Assembly: GCF_900115775.1 (NCBI RefSeq)
Contig: NZ_FOXS01000009.1
Coordinates: 29,764-93,763, forward strand
Source: Hymenobacter arizonensis
GTDB lineage: Bacteria; Bacteroidota; Bacteroidia; Cytophagales; Hymenobacteraceae
Direction of reading: 5' to 3'
Length of the DNA stretch: 64,000 nt
Position numbers and translations under genes: made by a program. Below the pieces are notes generated by a model. That model was not told the origin of the DNA. It was given only the letters and a program-made list of their open reading frames with translations, and searched no databases. The number at the start of each line of letters is the position of its first letter. Position 1 is the first letter of the stretch. This document shows, in pieces, positions 8,905 through 17,990 of the stretch.

Positions 8905-10482
8905 CTATTTCAGAGCTACTTCGGCCACCGGCTTGTCGGAATAGATGAACACCTCGCCCAGCTTGCATTCCAGCTCCGGACTGGGGTTCAGCAGCTTCAG
9001 GCGCACGGTGTGCTTGCCTTTGGGCAGCTGGTATTTCCAGGCCAGGTCGTAGCGGCGGGTGGTGAAAGCCGTGGGCAGGTCCACGGTTTCCGGGGCCTGG
9101 TTGTCAATCGTTACCTGCATTTTGAAGACGTAGGGCGACTCCGACGCCCACTTGGCCGTCTGGCCCGTCACCACGAAGCCGATGCCCTCAAAATCAAAGC
9201 TGTACTCGTCTTTCAGGGCCTTGTTGGGGTTCAGGCGGGTCACCGGAAAGTGACCAGTGAAGTTCTCTTCCAGCCTCACCGGCGTGGGCTCCTGCAGCTT
9301 GATGGTCACCTGCTCCCCCTCCACCTTGCCGCCGTTGCGGCGCACCATTTCCAGGGCGTGCTTGAAGCCCACGGCGTACACTTTGTTGAGCGAGGTGGTG
9401 GTGTATTTGAAGTCCATGGCTTCCACGTCCGCCAGGCCTTGTTTCCAGTAGGCGGGAATCTTATCGTAGCCGAGAATGGTGCCCAGAATGCCGGCCGCCG
9501 ACGAAGGGTTGCAGTCGGCGTCCTGGCCGCAGCGCGTCGAGATGTTCAGGGTTTTGCCGAAGTCGCCGCCCCCGTAGAGCAGGCCAATCACCACGTAGGC
9601 CGAGTTGACGGTGGCGTCGATGTTGTAGGGCTTGAACACCCCGTCGGGGCAGCCCAGGTCGGAAGTCCACTTCTTCTGCACCTCAAACCAGGTCTGCTTC
9701 CAGTCGTTGGGGTACTGCTTGTGCCAGCGAATCACGTCGCTGATGCACTGGTGGTATTTACTCTGCCGGGGAATGGTTTTCAGGGCCTCCTCCACGAGGT
9801 ACGGAATGTTGTCGGTGGTGAAGGCCAGCGTGTAGAGGGCCCCGACGTAGACGCCGCCGTAGTAGCCGTCGCCGGAGTTCATGATGTGCCCGATTTTGTC
9901 GCTGATGGCCGAGGCCGCGTTGGGCATGCCCGGCGACATAAGGCCCGCGAAGTCAGCCTCAATCTGGTAGTCGATGCAGTCGGCGTGCGGGTTGTTCAGC
10001 CAGTGGCCCGACTGCGGCGGGGCGATGCCGTGCAGGATGTTGTAGCGGGCGGCCTGGTTGGCGTGCCAGAGGTAGTAGCCGGCATTGGCGTAGGCCTTGG
10101 CAAAGGAGCTGACGGGGGCGTCCAAACCTTCTTTCTCCAACACTTCCACGAACGTCAGGTCCATGTAGATGTCGTCGTAGAGGCCCTGGTCGTCGGTCAT
10201 TGTTTTCTTCAGGTAGCCGTCGTACCACACAATGGGCTGGTACTCCTGAATCAGCGTGCCGTTGTACTTGAACTCCATGGGCCCGCCGTAGGTCACGCCG
10301 ATGGTCTGGCCGGCCCAACCGCCCTTGATTTTGTTTTGCAGCGCCGCCTTGGTCAGGGTCAGGGTTTTGGCAGCGCCCGGGGGCTTGGCGGCCTTTTTAG
10401 CCGGGGCTTGGGCCAGGGTGGCCGGGGCCGTGCACGCCAGGCCGCAGGCGAGGCTAGCGGCTTGTAAGAACCTGTTTTTCAT
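8905..10482 (-). CDS. Secreted ADP-ribosylglycohydrolase-family protein
   Basis: A 525-residue protein starting at the ATG at 10482, which opens a signal peptide (MKNRFLQAASLACGLACTAP, then ATLAQA); an in-frame ATG at 10494 is possible, and the longer frame to 10773 has no coding character. ADP-ribosylglycohydrolase fold motifs: KGGWAGQTIGVTYGGP, MTDDQGLYDDIYMDL and CGQDADCNPSSAAGILG, where acidic residues bind two Mg2+ ions in the family. A C-terminal beta-sandwich (about 430-525, ending VRLKLLNPSPELECKLGEVF) looks like an added sugar-binding module. Family members cleave N-glycosidic bonds to ribose. Being exported and next to a sugar transporter and ribokinase, it probably acts on an extracytoplasmic ribosyl-like substrate; that is inference. 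Confidence 0.8.
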   Translation of the reverse strand: MKNRFLQAASLACGLACTAPATLAQAPAKKAAKPPGAAKTLTLTKAALQNKIKGGWAGQTIGVTYGGPMEFKYNGTLIQEYQPIVWYDGYLKKTMTDDQGLYDDIYMDLTFVEVLEKEGLDAPVSSFAKAYANAGYYLWHANQAARYNILHGIAPPQSGHWLNNPHADCIDYQIEADFAGLMSPGMPNAASAISDKIGHIMNSGDGYYGGVYVGALYTLAFTTDNIPYLVEEALKTIPRQSKYHQCISDVIRWHKQYPNDWKQTWFEVQKKWTSDLGCPDGVFKPYNIDATVNSAYVVIGLLYGGGDFGKTLNISTRCGQDADCNPSSAAGILGTILGYDKIPAYWKQGLADVEAMDFKYTTTSLNKVYAVGFKHALEMVRRNGGKVEGEQVTIKLQEPTPVRLEENFTGHFPVTRLNPNKALKDEYSFDFEGIGFVVTGQTAKWASESPYVFKMQVTIDNQAPETVDLPTAFTTRRYDLAWKYQLPKGKHTVRLKLLNPSPELECKLGEVFIYSDKPVAEVALK

Positions 10483-10559
10483 GGGATTTAGCATGGCGAT
10501 GTAAAGTATCAAGTGAGTGCTGGCTTGTCGCCGCGGGGCGGTATCCCCGAGCGCGTGGG

Positions 10560-11555
10560 TTAGCGGGCGGCGATAATCAGCACCAGGCCGCCGAGGTAGC
10601 AGGCCAGCATGCCGTTGAGTATCATGGGCGTACCCTTGGGCGCGTTCCGGAATTCCTTCCAGATGACAATGCCCCAGAGGGCCGCCACGACGGTGGCGCC
10701 CTGCCCCAGCCCGTAGGATATGGCCGGCCCGGCTTTGCCGGAGGCGATGATGCTGAAGGCCATGCCCACGCACCAGATGCCGCCGCCCAGCACGCCCATG
10801 AGGTGGCTGCGGGCGCTGCCCCGGAAGTAGTCGGCGTAGGTCACCGGCGCGCCGCTGAAGGGGTGCCGCATGAGCAGCGAGTTGAACAGGAAGTTGCTGA
10901 GCAGCACGCCCCCGGCAAAGCAGAACACGGCCGAGTACGGGCTGAGCTTGCCCGCCACGGGAACGCTAAAATCCGGGAACATGGCCGCGGCCACGTACTT
11001 GTAGAAAAAGCCCATCAGCAGGCCGGCCACCACGGCCAGCAGCAGCCCCCGGCCCGATACTTGGGCCTTTTGGGCCGCCGCCCGGCGGTAGGCAAAGGCA
11101 TTGAGCAAAATGGCCACCATCACCAGCCCCACCCCCAGAAACAGCCGCCCCGAGTCGCCGACCGGGTTGCTCAGATAGTTAACCATCACCCCGCACACCA
11201 GCGCGATACCGATGCCCACCGGAAAAGCCACCGACATGCCCGCGATGGCAATGGCAGCCACCAGCAGAATGTTGGCGGCGTTGAAGATGACGCCGCCGAG
11301 CACCGCCGAGCCCACGGCCGCCGCATCGGCCTGCCGCAGGTCGGCCAGAAAGCCCCGCCCGGCCGCACCCGTGCTGCCCAGCGTGAGGCCGATGAGCAAG
11401 GCCGTGAGCCCGATGCCCAGCACGTAGTCCCAGTAAAAAAGCTCGAAGCGCCACTGCTGCGCGGCCAGCTTCTGGGTGTTAGCCCAGGAGCCCCAGCAGA
11501 GCATGGTGACCCCGCAAAAAAGCACGGCCGTGGTGTAGGAATCGATGATGAACAT
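10560..11555 (-). CDS. GRP/DMT-family sugar transporter (RbsU/GlcU/RhaT-like)
   Basis: A 331-residue protein of about ten hydrophobic helices beginning MFIIDSYTTAVLFCGVTMLC, then WGSWANTQKL. The N-terminal CWGSW motif, helix pattern and length fit the glucose/ribose porter (GRP) group of the drug/metabolite transporter superfamily, which import glucose, ribose or rhamnose with protons or Na+. The C-terminal half has GVLGGGIWCVGMAFSIIASG and a SYGLGQGATVVAALWGI repeat typical of the group. It lies between ribokinase (70 bp upstream) and the ADP-ribosylglycohydrolase gene, which suggests ribose or a ribose-like sugar as substrate. Substrate assignment rests on neighbours only. Confidence 0.75.
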   Translation of the reverse strand: MFIIDSYTTAVLFCGVTMLCWGSWANTQKLAAQQWRFELFYWDYVLGIGLTALLIGLTLGSTGAAGRGFLADLRQADAAAVGSAVLGGVIFNAANILLVAAIAIAGMSVAFPVGIGIALVCGVMVNYLSNPVGDSGRLFLGVGLVMVAILLNAFAYRRAAAQKAQVSGRGLLLAVVAGLLMGFFYKYVAAAMFPDFSVPVAGKLSPYSAVFCFAGGVLLSNFLFNSLLMRHPFSGAPVTYADYFRGSARSHLMGVLGGGIWCVGMAFSIIASGKAGPAISYGLGQGATVVAALWGIVIWKEFRNAPKGTPMILNGMLACYLGGLVLIIAAR

Positions 11556-11626
11556 GGGATGGGGTTGAGGATGGGGAGAGAAAGGACAGCGGCCACACGT
11601 GGGGCCTGCGCGACCTGAAAGCCTGG

Positions 11627-12544
11627 CTAGCAGGTCACTGGCTGCCGCAGCTCGTGCCGGTAGGGAGCCGAGGCCTGCGCCCCGAGGCGGGTGACTGAAA
11701 TGGCTGCCGCCTGATTGGCGAAGGCCACGGCGGCGAGCAATTCCTGCCCTTCGGCCAGGGCCACGGCCAGCGCGCCGTTGAAGACGTCGCCGGCGGCCGT
11801 GGTATCCACCGGCTGCGTGCGCACGGCGGGCAGGTGCTGCGCCCCGGCGGGCGTGCGCAGGTAAGCGCCCTCTGCTCCCAGCGTGATGACCACGTTTTTA
11901 ACACCTTTGGCCAGCAGGGCCTGGGCAGCCGCTTCTAACGAGTCGGCGTCGATGATGGCAATACCGGTCAGGATTTCGGCCTCCGACTCGTTGGGCGTGA
12001 TGAGGAACAGCGCTCGCAGCAGTTCGTCGGGCAGCGCCTGTGCGGGCGCCGGGTTCAGGATGATTCGTTTGCCCAGCTTGGTAGCCAGCAGGGCGGCCGC
12101 AACCACCGTCGGCAGCGGAATTTCCAGCTGCATCAGCACCAGCTCGCACTCGGCAAAGGGTTGGTCGGCCCCGGTTACGTCGGCCGCGGAGAGGGTACCG
12201 TTGGCGCCGGGGGCCACCACAATGCTGTTTTCTCCGTGCTCGTCCACCGTTATCAGGGCCACGCCGGAAGGCTGGTCGGGGTCCGATAAGACGTAGTCGG
12301 TGGCGATGCCTTCGCGCAGCAGCTGCGCCCGGCCCTGCTCGCCAAACAGGTCGGTGCCGAACTTGGTGATGAACGTGACCTGCCCGCCCAGCCGGGCGGC
12401 GCCCACCGCCTGGTTGGCGCCTTTGCCGCCCGGGTTTATCAGGAACTGCTCCCCCATCACCGTTTCCCCCGGCCGCGGGAAGTACTTGGTGGTGATGACC
12501 ATGTCGGTATTGGCGCTGCCGATAACTAAGATGTTGCGGTTCAT
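11627..12544 (-). CDS. rbsK: Ribokinase
   Basis: A 305-residue PfkB-family kinase; start chosen at the ATG at 12544 (MNRNILVIGSANTDMVITTK), since the 22 upstream in-frame codons look non-coding. Motifs: N-terminal GSANTD, the sugar-binding di-glycine stretch INPGGKGANQAVGAARLG, IILNPAPAQ, and the PfkB signature with catalytic Asp in VDTTAAGDVFNGALAVALAEG. It phosphorylates D-ribose (or deoxyribose) at O5 with ATP in the cytoplasm. Position directly upstream of a GRP transporter suggests an uptake-and-phosphorylation pair. Related kinases can use other sugars, so ribose is likely but not proven. Confidence 0.88.
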   Translation of the reverse strand: MNRNILVIGSANTDMVITTKYFPRPGETVMGEQFLINPGGKGANQAVGAARLGGQVTFITKFGTDLFGEQGRAQLLREGIATDYVLSDPDQPSGVALITVDEHGENSIVVAPGANGTLSAADVTGADQPFAECELVLMQLEIPLPTVVAAALLATKLGKRIILNPAPAQALPDELLRALFLITPNESEAEILTGIAIIDADSLEAAAQALLAKGVKNVVITLGAEGAYLRTPAGAQHLPAVRTQPVDTTAAGDVFNGALAVALAEGQELLAAVAFANQAAAISVTRLGAQASAPYRHELRQPVTC

Positions 12545-12596
12545 GAGCGGGCAGGAAAAAAGAAGTGATGAAGGAGATGGCGGACCGAAAGCCCAA

Positions 12597-14888
12597 CTAC
12601 AGGGTGACACTGCCTTTCAGGCGGATATCCCGCGAGGAGCTGCCCACCAGCACGTCGAACCGGCCGGGCTCGAGCACCCACTGCTTTTGAGCTTCGTCGT
12701 AGTATTGAAAGGCGCCGGAGTCCAGCGTCAGGGTCACGGTTTTGGCTTCGCCGGGCTGGAGAAAGACCTTCTCAAAGCCTTTCAGCTCTTTTTCTGGGCG
12801 CTTCACTGCGGCTTGCGGGTCGTGCACGTAGACTTGCACTACTTCGGCCCCGGCGCGGGGGCCGGAGTTGGTCACCGTCAGCTGCAGGGTGGCGCTTTTG
12901 GGGCCGGGCGTCACGCGCAGGTTATCGTACTTGAAGGTGGTGTAGCTCAGGCCGTGGCCGAAGGCGAACTGCGGCGCCACGTTGTAGGTGTCGAAGTAGC
13001 GGTAGCCCACGTAGATGTCGTCCTTGTAGGTCTGCTTCAGGGGGTTGCCGGGCGTGCTCGGGTATTCGCCCAGCTTATGAGCGGGCGAGTCTTCCAGCTT
13101 CACGGGGAAGGTGAAGGGTAGCTTGCCCGAGGGGTTCACGTCGCCGAACAGAATGTGAGCCAGGGCGTTGCCGCCTTCCATGCCGGGATACCAGGCTTCC
13201 ACCAGGGCTTTGGTCTGGCCTACCCAGGCCGATACGTCCATGGGCCCGCCGCCCAGCAGCACTACCACGGTGTTGGGGTTGGCGGCCTGCACGGCCCGCA
13301 CCAGTTCGTCCTGCCCGAAGGGCATGTGCAGGTCGGGCTTGTCGGTGTCCTCGGCGTCGTAGGCGTTGTCGGTCCACACCTTGTAGTCATAGCCGTGGAA
13401 GGAGCCGCCCACGTAAATCACCACCTCGGCCGCTTTGGCGGCGGCCACGGCCTCAGCCACTAGTTTCGGGTCGACTTTTTGGCCCCGGGCCACCACGTAG
13501 CCGGGACTAAAGGTAACCGCGGCGGTGCTGCCCAGGGCATTTTTGATGCCTTGCAGCGGCGTGATTTCGTACTTGGCCCGGAGCTGCGCGCTGCCGCCGC
13601 CGCCAGCGTTTTCACGGGTGGCGTTGGCCCCGATGACGGCCACGGTGCGCACGGTTTTTTTCAGGGGCAGGATGCCGTCGTTTTTCAGCAGCACGATGCC
13701 TTCTTCGGCCACTTTCAGGGCCGTGGCCTGGTGCGCTTTGGTGTTGTGGGAACCGGGCTGGCGCTTGGCATTACCCATCATATTGGTGGCGTACATCACG
13801 CGCAGGATGCGCCGCACCTTGTCGTCGAGCAGCGGCAGCAGCGCCGGGTCTTTTTTCACGGCCGCGAGCGCCGCATCGGCTAGGTAAAACCGGTCATAAA
13901 TGGTTTTCGTCGGCGTGACCCGGACGGCCGGGCCGGGGCTCGCGCTGGCCGTGGCGGACTGGTCGAGGCTGTTGTTTTTCAGCACCAAGTCGGTGCCCAT
14001 TTCTACGTCGGTGCCGTTGCGCAGGGCATCCAGGGTGTTGTGGGTCGAGCCCCAGTCGCTAATCACCAATCCCTTGAAGCCCCATTCACCCTTGAGGATG
14101 TCCAGCATCAGGTAGGCGTTTTCGGTGGTGTACTGGCCCCTAAACTTGTTGTAGGCGCCCATCAGGGTATGCACGCCGCCCTGCTGCACAGCCGCCTGAA
14201 AGCCCGGCAAATAGATTTCGCGCAGGGCCCGCTCGCTCACGTGCACGTCGATTTTGCTGCGCTGGATTTCCTGGTTGTTCAGCGCAAAATGCTTCACGCA
14301 GGCCGACACGCCCTGGTCCTGCACGCCGCGGATATAGCCCACCACCAGTTGAGAAACCAGGTAGGGGTCTTCGCTGAGGTACTCGAAGTTGCGGCCGTTG
14401 AGCGGGGCGCGGATGATGTTGATGCCGGGGCCGAGGATGATGTCTTTGCCCCGGAAGCTGGCCTCCGCGCCCAGCACGGCCCCGTAGGCGTAGCCCAGCT
14501 TGCGGTTCCAGGTCGAGGCCAGCGTGTTGTTGGTGGGCAGGTAGGTGCCGGCGTTGTGCGGGCTGTCCACCGGTTTCCAGTCGCGGCCCTGCTCGGGGCG
14601 CACGCCGTGGGGGCCGTCGGAAGTCATCAGCTCGGGGATACCCAGGCGCGGCACGCCGCCCGAGGCAAAGGCCGAGTTGGCGTGTATCATCTTGATTTTC
14701 TCTTCCAGCGTCAGCTTCTGGAGCAGGGCGTTCACTTCGGCCTCGTGGGCGAGCAAGGGCGCCGGCTGAGTTGCCACCGGGGGCACTGCCGCCACCGCCT
14801 GGTGGGTTTGCGGCGAGCTACAGCTGGTCAGAGCGCAAAAAAAAGCGGGGCCCAGCAGGGCGTTAAGGGGTGGGAATTGCTTGAACAT
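12597..14888 (-). CDS. GH3 beta-glucosidase, lipoprotein
   Basis: A 763-residue GH3 enzyme; start set at the ATG at 14888, which opens a lipoprotein signal (MFKQFPPLNALLGPAFFCAL followed by TSC). Motifs: LTLEEKIKMIHANSAF, SDGPHGVRPE, LGPGINIIRAPLNGRNFEYL, SEDPYL, KHFALNNQE, nucleophile Asp in GLVISDWGSTH, and C-terminal fibronectin-III-like domain (VVQVYVHDPQ, KELKGFEKVFLQPGE). This subgroup, unlike BglX, usually acts on larger beta-glucosides or beta-xylosides. It is the first gene of the leftward run, so its promoter should lie in the 290-bp divergent region to 15178. The predicted lipid anchor would hold it at the periplasmic or outer-membrane face. Confidence 0.9.
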   Translation of the reverse strand: MFKQFPPLNALLGPAFFCALTSCSSPQTHQAVAAVPPVATQPAPLLAHEAEVNALLQKLTLEEKIKMIHANSAFASGGVPRLGIPELMTSDGPHGVRPEQGRDWKPVDSPHNAGTYLPTNNTLASTWNRKLGYAYGAVLGAEASFRGKDIILGPGINIIRAPLNGRNFEYLSEDPYLVSQLVVGYIRGVQDQGVSACVKHFALNNQEIQRSKIDVHVSERALREIYLPGFQAAVQQGGVHTLMGAYNKFRGQYTTENAYLMLDILKGEWGFKGLVISDWGSTHNTLDALRNGTDVEMGTDLVLKNNSLDQSATASASPGPAVRVTPTKTIYDRFYLADAALAAVKKDPALLPLLDDKVRRILRVMYATNMMGNAKRQPGSHNTKAHQATALKVAEEGIVLLKNDGILPLKKTVRTVAVIGANATRENAGGGGSAQLRAKYEITPLQGIKNALGSTAAVTFSPGYVVARGQKVDPKLVAEAVAAAKAAEVVIYVGGSFHGYDYKVWTDNAYDAEDTDKPDLHMPFGQDELVRAVQAANPNTVVVLLGGGPMDVSAWVGQTKALVEAWYPGMEGGNALAHILFGDVNPSGKLPFTFPVKLEDSPAHKLGEYPSTPGNPLKQTYKDDIYVGYRYFDTYNVAPQFAFGHGLSYTTFKYDNLRVTPGPKSATLQLTVTNSGPRAGAEVVQVYVHDPQAAVKRPEKELKGFEKVFLQPGEAKTVTLTLDSGAFQYYDEAQKQWVLEPGRFDVLVGSSSRDIRLKGSVTL

Positions 14889-15178
14889 GGCGTGCAAGTG
14901 GGAGGAAGAAGGCAGTGCAAAGGGCGGCCGCAACCTGGGGCGAAGAGCCACCCTTTTTTATTCACAGAGCAATAATAGTGTATTTATGGTAAATTGTTAT
15001 TCGGTAATGAAAAATAATAATTCATATCTACATTTGGCTCCCCTCTCGAAAATTTGATTTGCCAGGGGCTCCCGACCGGCCCGACCGGCATCATCACCCG
15101 TTGCCAAGGCACCCTGCTCTGCCCACCCGGGCCAACGGCTGACTGGTTTTTCACCTCACTCCCTCAACCAGTTCAGCT
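14889..15178. promoter_or_regulatory. Divergent intergenic region between GH3 and GH5-like genes
   Basis: This 290-bp spacer separates the two outward-facing genes and contains an AT-rich core (about 14955-15050) that stands out in GC-rich DNA. TACATTTG at 15029-15036 matches the Bacteroidota sigma-A -7 box (TAnnTTTG) for the rightward gene, though no TTG box sits at the usual distance upstream. ATGAA and TTCAT flank nine bases at 15007-15025, forming a possible operator overlapping the -35-like zone. No box was found for the leftward gene. Confidence 0.4.
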
Positions 15179-17194
15179 ATGGCTGCCCTATCTTCCGCCA
15201 CCCGCCATCACCGTAGGCTCTTGCTTCTGGTGCTGCTGCTGGCCAGCTACCCCGGGCGGGCACAACAGCCGGCCTTGCTGACGCAGCCCGGCACCTTTGC
15301 GGTGGGCTGTAACTACTGGGCCTCGCACGCCGGCACGCACATGTGGCGCGACTGGCGGCCCGCCGTTATTGACCAGGATTTCCGGCAGCTGGCGGAAAAT
15401 GGCATCAAAGTGATTCGCGTGTTCCCGCTGTGGCCCGACTTCCAGCCCATTCAAAAAGTGTACGGGGGCGGCGGCTCGGTGAAGTACGTGGGCTTTGCCG
15501 ATGAGCAGCCCCTGCCCACGGCCGGGGTGGGTGCCAGCGGCGTGAGCGAGGAGCAGCTGCGTCACTTCGAGGAACTGGCCGCGCTGGCCCAAAAGCACCA
15601 CATCAAGCTGATTGTGGGCTTGATAACGGGCTGGATGAGCGGGCAGCTGTACGTGCCGCCGGCGCTGGCCGGCCGCGACCTGCTCACCGACCCCGAAGCG
15701 CTGGTCTGGCAGCAGAAGTTTGTCCGCACCTTCGTGCACCGGCTCAAAAGCCAGCCCGCCATCCTGGCCTGGGACTTCGGCAACGAGTGCAACGTGATGG
15801 GCAAGGTCGAAAGCCACCAGCAGGCCTACCTGTGGTCGGCCCTGCTGGCCGGCGCCGTCAAAAGCGAGGACACCACCCGGCCCCTGCTCTCGGGCATGCA
15901 CAGCCTGAGCGCCGAGGAAAATGCCCCCTGGCGCATTGAGGACCAGGCCGCCACCACCGACGTGCTCACCACCCACCCCTACTCGCTCTGGACCCCTTAC
16001 GCCAGCCAGGACGGCATTAACACGATGCGCACCATCCTGCACGCGGCGGCCGAAACCCGCCTCTACGGCGACCTAGGCGGCAAGCCCGCCCTAGTCGAAG
16101 AAACCGGCGTGATGGGCCCGATGACCGGCGGCGAGAAGGAGAAAGCTGCCTTTGCCCGCACGGCGCTGTTCTCGAACTGGGCCCACGACTGCATGGGCAC
16201 GCTCTGGTGGTGCGCCTACGACCAGCTCAGCTTTGCCTACCCGCCCTACAACTACTCCTCGGTGGAAAACGAGCTGGGCCTCATCGGCGAAGACCGGCGG
16301 CCCAAGCCCGTGCTGGGCGAGCTCAAGACCTTCAGCCGTTTCATCGACCAGCTGCCCTTCAAGGCCCTGCCGCCCCGTAAAACCGAGGCCGTGTGTATCC
16401 TCACCGCAGGGCAGGACACCTGGGGCGTGGGCTACACCAGCTTCGTGCTGGCCAAGCAGGCGGGGTTCGACTTCCGGTTTCAGAAGGCCGGGCAGCCCCT
16501 GGCCGACGCGCCCCTGTACCTGCTGCCTTCGCTTAAGGGCGTTGAGCCCTTTCACAAGGCGTATTGGTTTGCGCTGCTCGATAAAGTGAAGGCCGGCGCT
16601 ACGTTGTACATCTCGCTGGACGATGCCTACCTGCCCACCTTCAACGGCCCCCTGGGCGTGGAAGTGGGCACCAACAGCCAGCGCCGTAGCCGGGTGCGCT
16701 TCGCCTCCAAACTCGGAACTGACAGCCTGGTGTTCGAGGCCGCGGCGGAGCGCAAACTGCTCATTGATTCGAAGCAAGCGACCGTGCTGGCCAAAGAAGG
16801 CGACGGCAACCCCGTATTCCTGAAAACAACCTACGGCAAAGGCCGCATCTACCTGCTCACCTTTCCGCTGGAGCAAAACCTGGCCGCCCTCCCCGGCGCT
16901 TTCGACGCGGGCCAACCCGCCTACGCCAGCATCTACCGGGAAATTGCCCGCCCGCAGCTGGCCGCGCGGGTGCTCACGCAGCCCCATCCGCTGGTCGGGA
17001 CCACCGAGCACGAGGTGAGCCCGAACGAGAAAGTGGTCGTACTCATCAACTACAGCCCCAGCGACATTGCCACCACGGCCCACCTACTGGAGGGCTGGAA
17101 AATAGCCAGCAGCCTCCACGGCCCAAAGCCGGCTAGCACGTCCCTGACCCTGAAGGCCAACGATGCGCTGGTGCTGACCCTGCGCCGGAAGTAA
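15179..17194 (+). CDS. GH5-like (clan GH-A) beta-glycosidase, secreted
   Basis: A 671-residue protein with a signal peptide (ending LLLASYPGRAQ). The first 370 residues are a (beta/alpha)8 barrel: FAVGCNYWASHAGTHMWRDW, GIKVIRVFPLWPDFQP, acid/base Glu in ILAWDFGNECNVMG, and nucleophile Glu in PALVEETGVMG. The two Glu motifs after strands 4 and 7 define clan GH-A, closest to GH5/mannanase-like proteins. Residues about 400-600 resemble the glutamine-amidotransferase-like domain of GH42-type enzymes (YLLPSLKGVEPF, KTTYGKGRIYLLTFPLEQ), with a small C-terminal beta domain. Substrate could be a beta-mannoside or beta-glucoside. Convergent with the IclR gene, 36 bp apart. Confidence 0.8.
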   Translation: MAALSSATRHHRRLLLLVLLLASYPGRAQQPALLTQPGTFAVGCNYWASHAGTHMWRDWRPAVIDQDFRQLAENGIKVIRVFPLWPDFQPIQKVYGGGGSVKYVGFADEQPLPTAGVGASGVSEEQLRHFEELAALAQKHHIKLIVGLITGWMSGQLYVPPALAGRDLLTDPEALVWQQKFVRTFVHRLKSQPAILAWDFGNECNVMGKVESHQQAYLWSALLAGAVKSEDTTRPLLSGMHSLSAEENAPWRIEDQAATTDVLTTHPYSLWTPYASQDGINTMRTILHAAAETRLYGDLGGKPALVEETGVMGPMTGGEKEKAAFARTALFSNWAHDCMGTLWWCAYDQLSFAYPPYNYSSVENELGLIGEDRRPKPVLGELKTFSRFIDQLPFKALPPRKTEAVCILTAGQDTWGVGYTSFVLAKQAGFDFRFQKAGQPLADAPLYLLPSLKGVEPFHKAYWFALLDKVKAGATLYISLDDAYLPTFNGPLGVEVGTNSQRRSRVRFASKLGTDSLVFEAAAERKLLIDSKQATVLAKEGDGNPVFLKTTYGKGRIYLLTFPLEQNLAALPGAFDAGQPAYASIYREIARPQLAARVLTQPHPLVGTTEHEVSPNEKVVVLINYSPSDIATTAHLLEGWKIASSLHGPKPASTSLTLKANDALVLTLRRK

Positions 17195-17196
17195 CT

Positions 17197-17226
17197 GCCG
17201 TTGTTTTACGTGCCGCCCGCAACGGC
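17197..17226. terminator. Candidate bidirectional terminator hairpin
   Basis: GCCGTTG (17197-17203) and CAACGGC (17220-17226) form a perfect 7-bp stem around a 16-nt loop. It fills the gap between two convergent stop codons (17194 and 17231). There is no strong U-tract on either side, so termination is plausible from position more than from sequence. Confidence 0.35.
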
Positions 17227-17230
17227 TCCG

Positions 17231-17968
17231 TTAGCTTGCCAGCTGCTGGTTTATCTGCCGGGCGGCCTGGCGCAGGGCCTGGATGATTTCCTTTTTGCGC
17301 GCGGCCGTGCACCGGCTTTCCGGCAAAAACAGGCTCAGACTGGCCACCACCTGGGTTTGCTGCCAGATGGGCACGGCCAAGCCCACAATGTGGCTGGGCG
17401 AGAGCGTGACCAGCAGCTCGTCGGCCCGGATTTGGGCCAGCACGGCGGCCAGGCCCTCGGGCGTGTCGGCCCCCGGCCAGTTTTCGGCGCTGGGCAGCCC
17501 AACCGAGGCCACGAAGGCGGCCAGCTCTTTTTCGCTCAGGTACGCCAGCAGCACCCGGCCCGAAGCCGTTTCGTACACGCTGCGCTCGGTGGGGCTGCGC
17601 ACCTGCAGGTCCTGGTCGCCGTGCACAATGTGGACGATGAAGCGCTTCTGATTGCGAATGACGCCCAGCAGGCACGTTTCGTTGAGGCTGCGGGTGAGGT
17701 TCTCCATCACGTCGCGGGCCGCCGTTATCAGGTTCAGGCTGTAGGCCTGGTTGTTGGTGAGGTCGTACGCTTTGGGGCCCAGGCGGTAGCCCTTTTTGCG
17801 GCCCATGTGCTCCAAGTAGCTTTTCTCCACCAGCGTTTGCAGGATGTTGACGCAGGTAGCCTGGTTCATGTTCAGGCCGGCCGCAATTTCGGTGAGCGAG
17901 TACGTGCGCCCGCTGTCGCGGGCCACGAACTCGAGTATGTCCAGCGCTTTGATGACAACTAAAACCAT
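17231..17968 (-). CDS. IclR-family transcriptional regulator
   Basis: A 245-residue DNA-binding protein. The N-terminal winged helix-turn-helix is VIKALDILEFVARDSG then YSLTEIAAGLNMNQATCVNIL and HMGRKKGYRLGPKAY; the C-terminal IclR effector domain (about 80-240) includes TERSVYETASGRVLLAYLSE and SPSHIVGLAVPI. KdgR-type IclR proteins commonly control pectin and uronate catabolism by sensing 2-keto-3-deoxygluconate-like acids, and the neighbouring kduD gene (22 bp upstream, same strand) supports a similar role. The likely target is the divergent kduD/susC region. Ligand is inferred. Confidence 0.88.
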   Translation of the reverse strand: MVLVVIKALDILEFVARDSGRTYSLTEIAAGLNMNQATCVNILQTLVEKSYLEHMGRKKGYRLGPKAYDLTNNQAYSLNLITAARDVMENLTRSLNETCLLGVIRNQKRFIVHIVHGDQDLQVRSPTERSVYETASGRVLLAYLSEKELAAFVASVGLPSAENWPGADTPEGLAAVLAQIRADELLVTLSPSHIVGLAVPIWQQTQVVASLSLFLPESRCTAARKKEIIQALRQAARQINQQLAS

Positions 17969-17990
17969 AACCTCTGCTGCTTAAAAAATC

